64,000 nucleotides of DNA, taken from positions 1 through 64,000 of the forward strand of contig JBFLZC010000003.1 in the NCBI GenBank assembly GCA_040756375.1, in the 5' to 3' direction. The DNA is from VGSG01 sp040756375 (GTDB lineage Bacteria; Desulfobacterota; Desulfomonilia; Desulfomonilales; Desulfomonilaceae). Below the pieces are notes generated by a model. It did not search any database. It saw only the letters and a list, made by a program, of their open reading frames with translations, and was not told the DNA's origin. Each line of letters begins with the position of its first letter. Within the stretch, counting starts at the first letter, position 1. Position numbers and translations under genes: made by a program. Shown here piece by piece: positions 41,873-51,751 of this stretch.

Positions 41873-42150
41873 CCTCCATAGCAGAGAAGCTACAACGATT
41901 CATGAAAGCGCCCGGCTTCCGGGAGTACTCCGTGGCTTCGTCTCGGAGTGAGGCTTCAAGAGAAGTACTCTGGGCTGACGGGAACCGTCCCTGATGAGCG
42001 GCATCCGCGGTCCGAATCGTGGCACGATTCCCTCGTTGACCGGCAGCCGGTTCGGCCTTACTATACTGGCCACGCGAGTGCCGGATGTATTACATGGCGC
42101 GGGACTCGCGCAGAGGCTGAAATCTCCCGATTATTCAGGGGCGCAGGTGG

Positions 42151-44820
42151 ATGAGATTCATATTCGCCGATCATGATAGACCGGCACAGATACAGCGTAT
42201 TCGAGACGGGATCGAGGAATTCCGGGCCAGATCCGCGCCCGATCCCGAGCATTTCCTTATGCATCCTGTCTATGACGCGCTGCTGGGGCAATTGGCAGAC
42301 CACTATCTGGGCCACTGGAAGGATCTGCTCGCAGTGGTGGGTCTTGGCGGGTACGGCCGCCAGGAAATGAGCCCCTATTCGGATATCGACTTGCTCTTCC
42401 TGCGGGTGGAGGATGCGCCCGAGGGCATATACCGAGGCATTCGGGAGATCTTGTACCTGCTGTGGGACGCCAAAGTGGAAATGGGCCACTCGGTTCGTAC
42501 CGTGGATGAATGCGAACTGGAGGCGGATAAAGACCTCGCGGTTCTCACGTCCCTTATGGATGCACGGCTTATCTGGGGCGACGAGAACATCTTCCGAGAG
42601 CTGCTCATCCAAAGAGAAAGACTCATCAAGGAAAGGCACCCTCTGGATCTGTATCTGAGAATCGAGAGTGAGATTCGCCGGTCCTGTGACAAGTTCGGGG
42701 ACACGGTCTACCTGCTCCAGCCCAATGTGAAGGAGGGGCCGGGGTCGCTGCGATATATGCAACTGATTGCGTGGCTGTCGCGCATCGTCTTCGGCACTTC
42801 AAGCCTGGACGAGCTGCCGTACCTTGGTGTTTGCAGCCGTAAAGCTGTCCAAGAGGTAAACGAAGGCCTAGCATTCCTGTCAGGGGTGCGAGCCAGGCTT
42901 CACTTTCTGGCTGGACGCCGCGATGATTTGCTCACATTTGAAGCGCAATTTGCCCTTGTTGAACAGATGGGCTTCAATACCACGGCCGAACGTCGCGGAG
43001 TGGAGAATTTCATGCGTGAATATTATCGCCATGTCTCCACTATGGACTTCTTCGGTCGGGATGTGCGGGCCCGTGCCCGGCTCTTTCTGCGACCTGCGGT
43101 TGTGAAGGACGTGAAACGCCTCAAACTGGATAATTGGTATTATATCGGCGCGGGCGGCGTGAATCGATACGAATTGGACAGCATGGACGCGGACCCGCGT
43201 GACATGCTTAACGCGTTTCGCAGAATTGCGGAAACCGGTTGTGACCTGGACATCAGAGTTGCGGACAAGATCCGCACCTTGCTGCCGTCCTTGGATAATA
43301 GCTGGATGGCCGATCCGCAGGTCAACACCATGTTCCTTGACATCTTGCGGTCTGCTGGAGCCATATCCAAGGCGCTCAACGCGATGATGAAGGTCGGCTT
43401 CTTGGAACGCTTCATCGTTGAGTTCGAACGGGTGCGCTTTTTGCGCCAGCACGATCTCTATCACCAGTACACCGTTGACTTGCATACTATTGCAGTGCTC
43501 GAAAATCTGGACTCGTTCGGCAGCAGCAGAGGAGATCCGGAAGACGTGCTGCTCCGGACCATCTTCCAGAAACTGGAAAAGAAGGAGCTTCTATATCTCG
43601 CGGGGCTTTTCCACGATGTGGGCAAGGGTCGAGGAGCAGGCCACGAGCTTGTGGGGGAGGAGATTGCGCGACCGGTGCTGGAGCGGCTGGGGATCTCACA
43701 GGAAGATATGGACGAGGTTTGCTTCCTGATCCGAAACCATCTAGCCATGACGCAGATCGCTCTGGGCAAGGATCTTCACGACGAAGCATTACTGAGTCGT
43801 TTCGCGGAAACGGTGATTCAGAAACGACGGCTGGACATGCTCTTGATCCTCACCCACGCGGACCTGCGAGCTGTGGGGCCGACGGCATTCAATTCCTGGC
43901 GGCGTCACTTGCTGGAGGAACTCTATTTCAGGACATTGGCCATTATTGAAGGCGAGCCGGGAGGTGAAGACCTGGGCGAATGGCTCAAGGAGGTGAAAGC
44001 GCTCATTCGGGATTTCGTCCCGGAAGACTTCAAAGGTCCTGAACTGGATCAGTACCTGGCCGGCGCGTCGTCTCGCTATTTGTTAGATTTTTATCCGAGC
44101 ACCATTGTGGATCACTTCGTGGCCATGAGGCGACACCTAATCCAGCATAAGAGGGCGTCCCTATCGCCTGAAGACATTATTATGGAAAAGACCGATCATC
44201 CGAAACCCGGTTACAGCGCGGTGACCATTATCATTCAGGACAGGCCGGGACTTTTCTACAAGATTGCGGGAACGCTCGCCGCGAACAGGATCAACATACT
44301 GAGCGCGTGGAGTCACAGCATTGAACCGGACACCGCGGTCGCAACCTTCCACGTGAATGACATCCCTGAAGGGGCTCTGGATGACCCAGATCGATGGGAC
44401 CATTTCCGCGAAGACATGGTGCGAGTGGTCCGAGGCGAGCTCAACGTGGATGAATTGGTGGCCGTTCGCCGCAGCGTGGGCAAACTCTTAGGCACGCCGT
44501 TCAAGATTCGGTTCCCCGTACGCGTGGAGATCGATAATGCAGCTTCAGACCGGGCTACCATCGTGGAAGTGCAGGCAGACGACCGCCCGGGCCTCTTGTA
44601 CGACATTTGCCGGAAGCTTTTTTCGCTGGGCCTTTACATAGTCCTGACAAAAATCACCACCGAAGCCAATCGAGCTAAGGATGTCTTCTACGTGGTGGAC
44701 GAGAACCACAAGAAGGTCGTTGACTTCGAGCGACTGGATACAATCAAGAACAGCTTGCGAGACCACCTGACCGAGATCGAAAAGAGCCTCCTAAGTAACG
44801 AAGCTTCGGTAGCAGTCTGA
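42151..44820 (+). CDS. glnD: PII uridylyltransferase/uridylyl-removing enzyme
   Basis: It senses glutamine and uridylylates or deuridylylates PII. The 889-aa protein has a nucleotidyltransferase domain (GLGGYGRQEMSPYSDIDLL at about 64-82 with the paired Asp residues), a central PII-UR helical region, an HD phosphohydrolase domain (FHDVGKG near residue 488) and two C-terminal ACT domains (DRPGLFYKI near 695, DRPGLLYDI near 808), the glutamine sensors. Its length is normal. The ATG follows AGGTGG closely. It lies 278 bp after cbiM and stands alone. Confidence 0.95.
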   Translation: MRFIFADHDRPAQIQRIRDGIEEFRARSAPDPEHFLMHPVYDALLGQLADHYLGHWKDLLAVVGLGGYGRQEMSPYSDIDLLFLRVEDAPEGIYRGIREILYLLWDAKVEMGHSVRTVDECELEADKDLAVLTSLMDARLIWGDENIFRELLIQRERLIKERHPLDLYLRIESEIRRSCDKFGDTVYLLQPNVKEGPGSLRYMQLIAWLSRIVFGTSSLDELPYLGVCSRKAVQEVNEGLAFLSGVRARLHFLAGRRDDLLTFEAQFALVEQMGFNTTAERRGVENFMREYYRHVSTMDFFGRDVRARARLFLRPAVVKDVKRLKLDNWYYIGAGGVNRYELDSMDADPRDMLNAFRRIAETGCDLDIRVADKIRTLLPSLDNSWMADPQVNTMFLDILRSAGAISKALNAMMKVGFLERFIVEFERVRFLRQHDLYHQYTVDLHTIAVLENLDSFGSSRGDPEDVLLRTIFQKLEKKELLYLAGLFHDVGKGRGAGHELVGEEIARPVLERLGISQEDMDEVCFLIRNHLAMTQIALGKDLHDEALLSRFAETVIQKRRLDMLLILTHADLRAVGPTAFNSWRRHLLEELYFRTLAIIEGEPGGEDLGEWLKEVKALIRDFVPEDFKGPELDQYLAGASSRYLLDFYPSTIVDHFVAMRRHLIQHKRASLSPEDIIMEKTDHPKPGYSAVTIIIQDRPGLFYKIAGTLAANRINILSAWSHSIEPDTAVATFHVNDIPEGALDDPDRWDHFREDMVRVVRGELNVDELVAVRRSVGKLLGTPFKIRFPVRVEIDNAASDRATIVEVQADDRPGLLYDICRKLFSLGLYIVLTKITTEANRAKDVFYVVDENHKKVVDFERLDTIKNSLRDHLTEIEKSLLSNEASVAV

Positions 44821-44860
44821 TACTGTCTTTCGGAAAGGAGGCTGCCGTGAGCTTCTGTTT

Positions 44861-44931
<71 letters not shown>

Positions 44932-44955
44932 GCTAAAATAAGTACTGCTTCGGGC

Positions 44956-45867
44956 ATGAGATATTCTAAGATATCCAGCATCGAGCAATCTGTTCTAGGA
45001 TACCTCGATCACCTGATCGTGGACAGGGGTTTGGCGCCCTTAACGGTCAACGCCTACGCTTCGGACATGAGGCAGTTTGCTCGCTTCCTGCAAGGTCACC
45101 GCATCGATAGCGTGGAGGAGGTTAGCCGCGAAGACCTGCTCCTCTTCTTGGCCGCGATGGACCGTCGCGGCTTGAGTCCCCGGAGCCGGTCAAGGAAAAT
45201 CTCTTGCATCCGAGGTTTCTTCCGTTATTTGACCCAAAGCGACTTGATCCGTGAGGACCCATCTCAGCTAATCGACTCTCCCAGACTTCCCAAGAAGATA
45301 CCCCAATACCTGGAACCGGACGAGGTGGACCGTCTCCTGGCATCAGTCCCCACTGGCAGCCTCGAGACGCGGCGAGACGCGACTATGCTGGAATTACTCT
45401 ATGCCACCGGTTTGAGAGTGTCGGAGCTGGTCAAGCTGGAAATGGGCCAAGTAGACCTGGAAATGGGATGCGTCACGGTGGTTGGGAAAGGCTCGAAGGA
45501 AAGAGTGGTTCCGTTAGGCATTCCGGCGTCGCGGGCCGTGATGAGCTATCTGGAGACGGTACGCAACGGGTTGTTACACGGCCGGCGCTCGGAAGCCCTA
45601 TTTGTCACGCGCAGGGGCGGGCCCATGACGCGGCAGGCCTTCTGGAAGATCGTCAAGAAGTACGCCAGATCGGGCGGAATCCGAAAAGAGATCTCACCGC
45701 ACACGCTGCGCCACTCCTTTGCCACTCACCTGGTCCAGAACGACGCGGATCTGCGCGCGGTTCAAATCATGCTGGGGCACTCGGACATCTCGACAACCGA
45801 GATCTATACGCACGTGGCCCAGCATCGTCTCAAACACCTGCACCAGACCCATCACCCACGAGGGTAG
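44956..45867 (+). CDS. tyrosine recombinase XerC/XerD
   Basis: The 303-aa protein has the N-terminal SAM-like core-binding domain (TVNAYASDMRQFARFL) and a complete catalytic set: Arg154 (TGLRVSEL), Lys178 (VGKGSKERVVP), His249 and Arg252 (HTLRHSFATHL), His275 (LGHSDISTTEIYTH) and Tyr284. Normal length and lack of island genes point to the chromosome-dimer resolution enzyme rather than a phage integrase. The upstream in-frame extension is encoded by the inverted repeat and is rejected. There is no clear Shine-Dalgarno. The 3' end overlaps the convergent GGDEF gene by 38 bp. Confidence 0.93.
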   Translation: MRYSKISSIEQSVLGYLDHLIVDRGLAPLTVNAYASDMRQFARFLQGHRIDSVEEVSREDLLLFLAAMDRRGLSPRSRSRKISCIRGFFRYLTQSDLIREDPSQLIDSPRLPKKIPQYLEPDEVDRLLASVPTGSLETRRDATMLELLYATGLRVSELVKLEMGQVDLEMGCVTVVGKGSKERVVPLGIPASRAVMSYLETVRNGLLHGRRSEALFVTRRGGPMTRQAFWKIVKKYARSGGIRKEISPHTLRHSFATHLVQNDADLRAVQIMLGHSDISTTEIYTHVAQHRLKHLHQTHHPRG

Positions 45868-48229
45868 AACCGTTAGGTTCGAAGACCTCCACGCGATTTC
45901 TGCCATTGTCCTTGGCCTTGTAAAGGGCCTGATCCGCGTTCTTGAGAATGGTGGCAAGGTCACCTAGCTTTGGCCCGGCAACGGTCACCCCTATGCTCAA
46001 GGTTATGTGCACAGGCCGGCTGTCAGCAGTCAGCAGAGTCTCCGCAACTTCTTGCCGGAGCCGTTCAGCTACCTGGACGGCTTGCTCTAAGCCGGTCTCA
46101 GGCAGAGCAGCGACAAACTCTTCTCCTCCGTACCGGGCGAATATATCGACTTGACGCAAACTGGTGCGGCCGATTTCTGCGACCTTCTTAAGCGCTTCAT
46201 CACCCACATCGTGGCCGTAGGCATCATTTATGGCTTTGAAACGATCGAGATCCATCATGAGGATAGCCATTTGCCTGCCGTATCGTTTCGTCCGGTCGAG
46301 CTCACGTTGCGCGAGCTGAATGAAGTGGCGCCGGTTCCAGATTTCCGTCAAGCTATCAGTCATAGCCAGTCTGCGGAGCTTCTCTTCAAAGATCTTGCGC
46401 TCCGTGATGTCGCGCGCGACGTGGACAAACATTTCGGGCTGGTTGCTCCCATTTACCTGCAAAGGAGTCACTGAAACAAGAAACGTTCCACTGAGCCTGG
46501 GTTCGAAGACTTCCGCCGAGTGCTCCTTTCCGTCAGCCAGGCTCATCTGGAGCGGACAAATATCTATGGGATGATCGGTCCCGTGGCAGACTTCGTGGCA
46601 ATTCAGCCCGATCGCATCTCTAGGATGAACTCCCAACTTAGCGGCCATGGCCTTATTCAGACGCTGAATTTTGTAGTTTCGATCGATGATGGCGATGAGG
46701 TCAGGAACCGTATCAAACGTTTGCTCCCATTCACGTTTGGCTTTCGCGATCAATTTTTCGATTCGTGTTCGTTCAATCACCTCGTGTTGCAGGCTTTCAT
46801 TGGCTGCCGTCAGCTCCGCGGAACGTTCCGCAACCTGGTCTTCGAGCATGTGCCGAAAACCCCCCTGCATTGTCGCGTACTGGTCGGCCAAAGCCAGCGA
46901 CAGGAACATACCCTGCAACAGATAGCCGATCTTGAGCGCGTTAAGCCAGAATACATTGTATGGAAGAAACCCCTGCAGTTGACTGATGACGATAGCACCA
47001 AGGATCGGAAACGAAACGTGTGCCAGAAACAGATAACGAGCAGTTGTTTCTCCTCTATACCACATGAGTCCAATTACGATGACAAACATCCATGAGAGAG
47101 CAATACCAAAAAACTTTGCCGCGTAATTCCCAATATAGTAGTTAGTCGTATACAGAAGAAGCACCCCCACTGCTAGTATCAAGAATACATCGAAGATGCG
47201 GTACAAAAAGGGATATTTATTTCTTGCGTTGAGAAATGAAGATACAAAAATTATGTTAAACACAAACACAAGAGACGGCATTGATTGAAAAAGATGCAAC
47301 ATCTTTTCGGGTCGAGAAAAGATCGTCACATGAGGACTCAACCCGTCGTAACCTAATTGCCAGGTCACCACCCCAACAAGAGTCAAGATGTAATAAAGGT
47401 AAGACCGCTGTTTCAGGATTGTCCATGCAAACAAGTTCCAAACGATCAAGAAGCCCATTACTCCATAGAACACCCCCAGGAAGAGGTTCCGACCCAATTC
47501 ATCTTTGTGGTACGCTTCTTCAGAAGAGATTGCCAGCGGGATCCACAAAGGCGTCTGGGATTGAACTCGAACGAAAATGGTTTTGTGTTCATGGGGAGCG
47601 AAATCCAGTGCCAGAACCGGATGACCCCCTTGGGAAACCCTCTCTTCCCACGGGGCTCGCGTACCGCCACGATACCTCGCAACCTGGGCCCCTCTGTTGG
47701 ATGTTACGAAAATGTCGACAAAATCAAGGTGAACATTACTGACGGCCAGAATGGCCGTGAGCAGCGCATCGGTGTCATTGTCGAGAGCAAATTTGATCCA
47801 ATACGCAGATTGGGTTTCACCAATATTGGGCACGGCCTTCGGCGTTGAGCGGAATTTCTTTGATCGGATGCTGTCGAAAGCCTCGTGGCCGGTTTTGTCC
47901 TCATAGAGCTCCAGGTGCCCTGCCAAATTGTAATGGCGGGTCTCCCGATCGAGTTTGATAGGCGTGGCACCCTGATTCGCCAAAGCCGGTGAACAGAGAT
48001 GGCTCAAGACGAGAATGGCCGTGAGCACCAGCCAAGACAATGCTCCCGTGAGCGCGCGAGGCGCGTACGGACCCTCCAGAGCCGGTAGTACTGGATACGC
48101 CGGCTTACGCCCACAGTTCCATGCCAAGAGGGTCGCGCGTGACGCCCCCTGCTTACTCTCTTCCATCTTCATCCGAGCTAATCCCTGAAATAACGGCTTT
48201 CTCGGCCGATGCTTTCTCATAAATACCAT
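45830..48229 (-). CDS. 7TMR-DISM, PAS and GGDEF diguanylate cyclase
   Basis: The 799-aa membrane sensor makes cyclic di-GMP. Order: signal-anchor (about 62-80); periplasmic 7TMR-DISMED2-type carbohydrate-binding-like domain (about 95-225, SAYWIKFALDN, PLWIPLAIS); seven TM helices (about 245-430); coiled coil; PAS/PAC (about 515-618, ARDITERK); GGDEF (619-790) with an intact GGEEF active site at 701-705 and an RQVD inhibitory I-site at 692-695, so product inhibition is expected. Start choice is uncertain, with several ATGs in the first 22 codons. The end overlaps the recombinase gene on the other strand. Confidence 0.92.
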   Translation of the reverse strand: MVFMRKHRPRKPLFQGLARMKMEESKQGASRATLLAWNCGRKPAYPVLPALEGPYAPRALTGALSWLVLTAILVLSHLCSPALANQGATPIKLDRETRHYNLAGHLELYEDKTGHEAFDSIRSKKFRSTPKAVPNIGETQSAYWIKFALDNDTDALLTAILAVSNVHLDFVDIFVTSNRGAQVARYRGGTRAPWEERVSQGGHPVLALDFAPHEHKTIFVRVQSQTPLWIPLAISSEEAYHKDELGRNLFLGVFYGVMGFLIVWNLFAWTILKQRSYLYYILTLVGVVTWQLGYDGLSPHVTIFSRPEKMLHLFQSMPSLVFVFNIIFVSSFLNARNKYPFLYRIFDVFLILAVGVLLLYTTNYYIGNYAAKFFGIALSWMFVIVIGLMWYRGETTARYLFLAHVSFPILGAIVISQLQGFLPYNVFWLNALKIGYLLQGMFLSLALADQYATMQGGFRHMLEDQVAERSAELTAANESLQHEVIERTRIEKLIAKAKREWEQTFDTVPDLIAIIDRNYKIQRLNKAMAAKLGVHPRDAIGLNCHEVCHGTDHPIDICPLQMSLADGKEHSAEVFEPRLSGTFLVSVTPLQVNGSNQPEMFVHVARDITERKIFEEKLRRLAMTDSLTEIWNRRHFIQLAQRELDRTKRYGRQMAILMMDLDRFKAINDAYGHDVGDEALKKVAEIGRTSLRQVDIFARYGGEEFVAALPETGLEQAVQVAERLRQEVAETLLTADSRPVHITLSIGVTVAGPKLGDLATILKNADQALYKAKDNGRNRVEVFEPNGSTLVGDGSGAGV

Positions 48230-48274
48230 ACCCTACTATCCACTGCACCGTCAATGCCCGGCTCCCGCCGTCCT

Positions 48275-49843
48275 CTAGTGTCTCCGTTTGTACACCCACA
48301 GACTGTAGAAAGGCTTGTGAGTGGCAAACTGAGTCACAAAACAATAATGTTTTTGGAACAATTCCGACTTGAATATCTCGTCCGACATGTTCCCGCACGG
48401 AGAGTCATTGCCATGAAACGTAGCTTTGTTTTTGCTATTCAAGATCACGTAATCCGGATTTCTCTCGAGAACGCTCCGGGCTGAAAAGCCTTCATACGCT
48501 ATCTTTCTGTCGTTCAACCCATAGAAGTCTATGACTTCGCCGTCAAAATAGAACGAAACCGCGCCGACATCAGCTAAGGCCACCTTCTTTGTTCCCGCTT
48601 TCTTCGGCTGCCGATCCAGCCATTGGCCAAGCGGAGCGTGCACACTTCCAAGCACCTGGGCGCTTGCCGCTGCTCTCCGTCGCAACGAATCCAGGTAATC
48701 ACCGGGGTCCTTGAGGACAGTGAGGAACAGGAGGCACGCGATCACACCAAAAAGAAACCCATTTAGTGTATGTGGGTTCTCTACAAGAAATATTCGATCG
48801 AGTTCCCAGACTGCCAGCAGGTAAATGAACGGGAACGCCGCGACCAGAAGCCGGAAATCCCAGCCCATAAGCGGATTCGAGAATGAGATAGCCAGAAGGT
48901 ACGCCCCCAGCGCAACCCACAGGAGCAACTTTCTTATGCTCCAACCAGCTTTCAAACCAAGTAGGGCGAGCACGAGCGAAGGGGCAATATAACCCAGAAA
49001 GTCTGCAACGTAGTCAAAGCCCGCGAGGCCGTCCGGTTTCTTTACATAAACCGGCAAGGGCAGAACAGCTTGGTAATAATATAATTTCCACAGCAGATAT
49101 GTGAAGAAACATAGCCAGAATATCGCATTCCAAATAAGGAACCTTTTCATGTCGCCACCTCTCGCGTCGGCATACAGCAAGAATTTGCCACCTCTGACCG
49201 TAACCACGGAGAGATAGAATACAAGCCCTTCGGTGCGGGCAAGAAAAATAAGAAAGAAAACCAGCGGGGTAATGTAATTCAATCCATTGTCTTCTTCGTC
49301 CACTACAAGGTACATCCCCAGTAGCACCAAAAAAGTATAGAGAGCATTCTCCATCCCGGAAGCGCTCCACAAAACGAAGGGTAGGCTCACAGACAAAAAT
49401 AGTGGAGGCAGTGCAGCGGACCAGGGTGAAATGCGTAGTTTCCGTCCTAGTGCGAAAAGCATCAAAAGGGTCAAGGCCCCAAAGAAGATGCTCATGAACT
49501 GGATCAAACGAAACGGGAAACCGTCAGTGACGAAGAATACAAGAGATGATAAGAGGACCCAGAGCGGCGATGTGTACCCTTCGGTCCTTGGAATCTCGTA
49601 CAAGTTCCAAGTCAACTGACCGTAAGCCGCGAAATTCTTCGCGTATCTGGCGGAGATATAGGCATCGTCAATCGTGTGGCCGCCCGCGGCCATCACTGAG
49701 ACCGCGTAGAGCGCCATAGCCGCGGCCAATAAGATAAGGGCCGGCCAAAGAGAATTAATCTTAATATTATGCATCATTTCCGCAGCGGGGCCCGAATCCG
49801 TTGGAACTCTACCAATGCCGACACCATCCTTGACGTCCTTCAC
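48275..49843 (-). CDS. GT-C-type polyprenyl-phosphate-dependent glycosyltransferase
   Basis: The 522-aa protein has about ten TM helices and, in the first external loop, the acidic GHTIDDAYISARYAKNF motif with paired Asp expected in GT-C enzymes. RTEGYTSPLWV and SGMENALYTFLV follow, typical of the arabinofuranosyltransferase-like family. The C-terminus is a soluble periplasmic domain. The start GTG lies 5 nt after the amylase stop, suggesting coupling; an ATG at 49777 is an alternative. The acceptor is unknown; cell-envelope glycan is likely. Confidence 0.75.
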   Translation of the reverse strand: MKDVKDGVGIGRVPTDSGPAAEMMHNIKINSLWPALILLAAAMALYAVSVMAAGGHTIDDAYISARYAKNFAAYGQLTWNLYEIPRTEGYTSPLWVLLSSLVFFVTDGFPFRLIQFMSIFFGALTLLMLFALGRKLRISPWSAALPPLFLSVSLPFVLWSASGMENALYTFLVLLGMYLVVDEEDNGLNYITPLVFFLIFLARTEGLVFYLSVVTVRGGKFLLYADARGGDMKRFLIWNAIFWLCFFTYLLWKLYYYQAVLPLPVYVKKPDGLAGFDYVADFLGYIAPSLVLALLGLKAGWSIRKLLLWVALGAYLLAISFSNPLMGWDFRLLVAAFPFIYLLAVWELDRIFLVENPHTLNGFLFGVIACLLFLTVLKDPGDYLDSLRRRAAASAQVLGSVHAPLGQWLDRQPKKAGTKKVALADVGAVSFYFDGEVIDFYGLNDRKIAYEGFSARSVLERNPDYVILNSKNKATFHGNDSPCGNMSDEIFKSELFQKHYCFVTQFATHKPFYSLWVYKRRH

Positions 49844-49848
49844 TATAG

Positions 49849-51546
49849 CTATTGCTTCTTGAAAATTGCCATTCCCAGCCCGTCTAAGGCAACCTGCACC
49901 ATGTTCCGCTCATTTCGCCGGACAACCCGCGCCTGGGTTCCAGGCCTAAGCAAATCGACCATGCATTCCCCGTCATTATGAAGATTGAGGTCAATTGTGA
50001 TGAAATCAGACCGAGCATTAAAGTCCAAATTCAGTGCGATAAGAATCTCCGTTTCGTCCATAATACGAGAGTACGCCAGCGTACAATGCCTATCCGCCGG
50101 GTAAGCAAAGTCGGCCCCGTTTGGACTGGTCTCCCGAAAATATTGTCTCCCGTACCGAAGAGCAGGCTCCTGCCGCCTAACGTCCGTGATCCGCGCTATG
50201 CTTTTATAGATAGGATGCTGTTCGTCGAAAAAGCTCTTGCCGGTGTAACCGAAAGCCCCCCAATTGCCGCCGAACATGCATTCCCTCACATAGTGCAGAT
50301 CGGGTCCTCCTCCGTCGAAGCCCTGCTCGGTCCCGTAATAGATGGAAGGAACTCCGAGGCTTGTCAACAGGTACCCCAGAGCCAAAACCGACTGCTGCTG
50401 ATACGGATTGTGATGCATGAAACGTTGGTTCCGGTCGTGGTTGTCCAGAAATGTGACGGAGTTCATGCCCGGGTCTCGGTAGTTTGCATACAAGGGGTTC
50501 GTCCCGTTATACACCCAGCGCAACTTTTCCGGGCTCGCGAAGCCCTTCACAACTCGCTCCAAAATGTAGCTCAAAGGGAAATCCAAGGCCGAATCGATAC
50601 CGTGAAGGCGATGGCCGTTTCCTGCACAGAATGCGCAACCTTTGAGATACTGTTGAATGGTCTCATACCCTGATGCTATTTCGCCAAAAATGAGGAAGTT
50701 GTGTTTCCCCAAAGTCTTGGCATATTCTCGAATAGCGGAGCAGAACAAGGCAGTTGATAGCGGATCCATATGCTTGGCCGCGTCGAGTCGATATCCGTCC
50801 ACGTCCGCGATCCGTATCCAAAATTTGTATATCCGTATCAAAGTCTCCAGAACCTCGCGCCGCTGAATCGCAAGCTTCTTCAACGAGTCGAAATCCCCCT
50901 GCAGCGCCTCCGCGCCGTCCACCTTCCAATCGCGGATCTTGCCCCGCCTCAGGTAGCATTGCTGCAACTGAAGCTCCTTGGGCCATACCGCGTCATTGCG
51001 CGTGCCGTTTCCGCCCGGCGATAGATTGCGCCAGAATCCGAAGGGATACGGATGATTAGCTTCGGAGCTATATTCGAAATAACGGTCGTCTTCGTACGCC
51101 CAGTTGTCCCCTGTGTAATTGGCCACAATGTCAAGAATTACGTACATCCCACGCGCATGTGCCATACGCACCAGCTCGCAGAGCTCCTCCATGGTGCCGA
51201 AACGAGGATCCACTTCAAGGAAGTTATGGATACCATAACCATGATAGGTATCTTCCCTTTCAGGTCGATTCTTGAAAATAGGGCTGACCCATATTCCGCC
51301 CACGCCCAATCCGGCGAGGTAATCCAACCGCCGCATCACCCCCTTGAGATTCCCCCCCTGGAACACTTGGCGGCACTCTGACGATCGGATTGTCTTTCCC
51401 GATTCGGCGTTTGCAGTGCCGTCTCCGTTGGACCCGTTATCAAAACGATCCACCAAGAGGCTGTAGAGCACGACGTCCCGCCAATCTATGGGGGATGGAA
51501 AATGCTCGCCGTTCGGAGAAAAGTCGATGTCTTTTACAGACTTCAT
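49849..51546 (-). CDS. alpha-amylase family glycoside hydrolase (GH13)
   Basis: The 565-aa cytoplasmic protein has no signal peptide. The GH13 regions are present: region I DIVANYTG (Asn-Tyr in place of the common Asn-His), region II DGYRLDAAKH with nucleophile Asp255, region III IFGEIASG with general acid Glu289, and region IV FLDNHDRNQRF with Asp371. All three catalytic acids are kept. Specificity within GH13 (amylase, maltogenic, trehalose-related) cannot be told. It is transcribed with the GT-C gene downstream. Confidence 0.9.
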   Translation of the reverse strand: MKSVKDIDFSPNGEHFPSPIDWRDVVLYSLLVDRFDNGSNGDGTANAESGKTIRSSECRQVFQGGNLKGVMRRLDYLAGLGVGGIWVSPIFKNRPEREDTYHGYGIHNFLEVDPRFGTMEELCELVRMAHARGMYVILDIVANYTGDNWAYEDDRYFEYSSEANHPYPFGFWRNLSPGGNGTRNDAVWPKELQLQQCYLRRGKIRDWKVDGAEALQGDFDSLKKLAIQRREVLETLIRIYKFWIRIADVDGYRLDAAKHMDPLSTALFCSAIREYAKTLGKHNFLIFGEIASGYETIQQYLKGCAFCAGNGHRLHGIDSALDFPLSYILERVVKGFASPEKLRWVYNGTNPLYANYRDPGMNSVTFLDNHDRNQRFMHHNPYQQQSVLALGYLLTSLGVPSIYYGTEQGFDGGGPDLHYVRECMFGGNWGAFGYTGKSFFDEQHPIYKSIARITDVRRQEPALRYGRQYFRETSPNGADFAYPADRHCTLAYSRIMDETEILIALNLDFNARSDFITIDLNLHNDGECMVDLLRPGTQARVVRRNERNMVQVALDGLGMAIFKKQ

Positions 51547-51751
51547 GAAGGTTCAACCCTCTACGGACAATGCAACGGTACAAATCAGGCCTTCGCGGCC
51601 AACAACGTCTGCGCAGAGATCAATCGGGAGAGGATGAAAAGGTCATTCCTTCGGACAATCAGCGAGAATACGAGGGGGCCGAAAATTTGTCAAGTTTTAA
51701 AGGCGTACACGAGCCGGATGGGCCTTCAACGGTGCCCGTCTTCGTGCTCGA

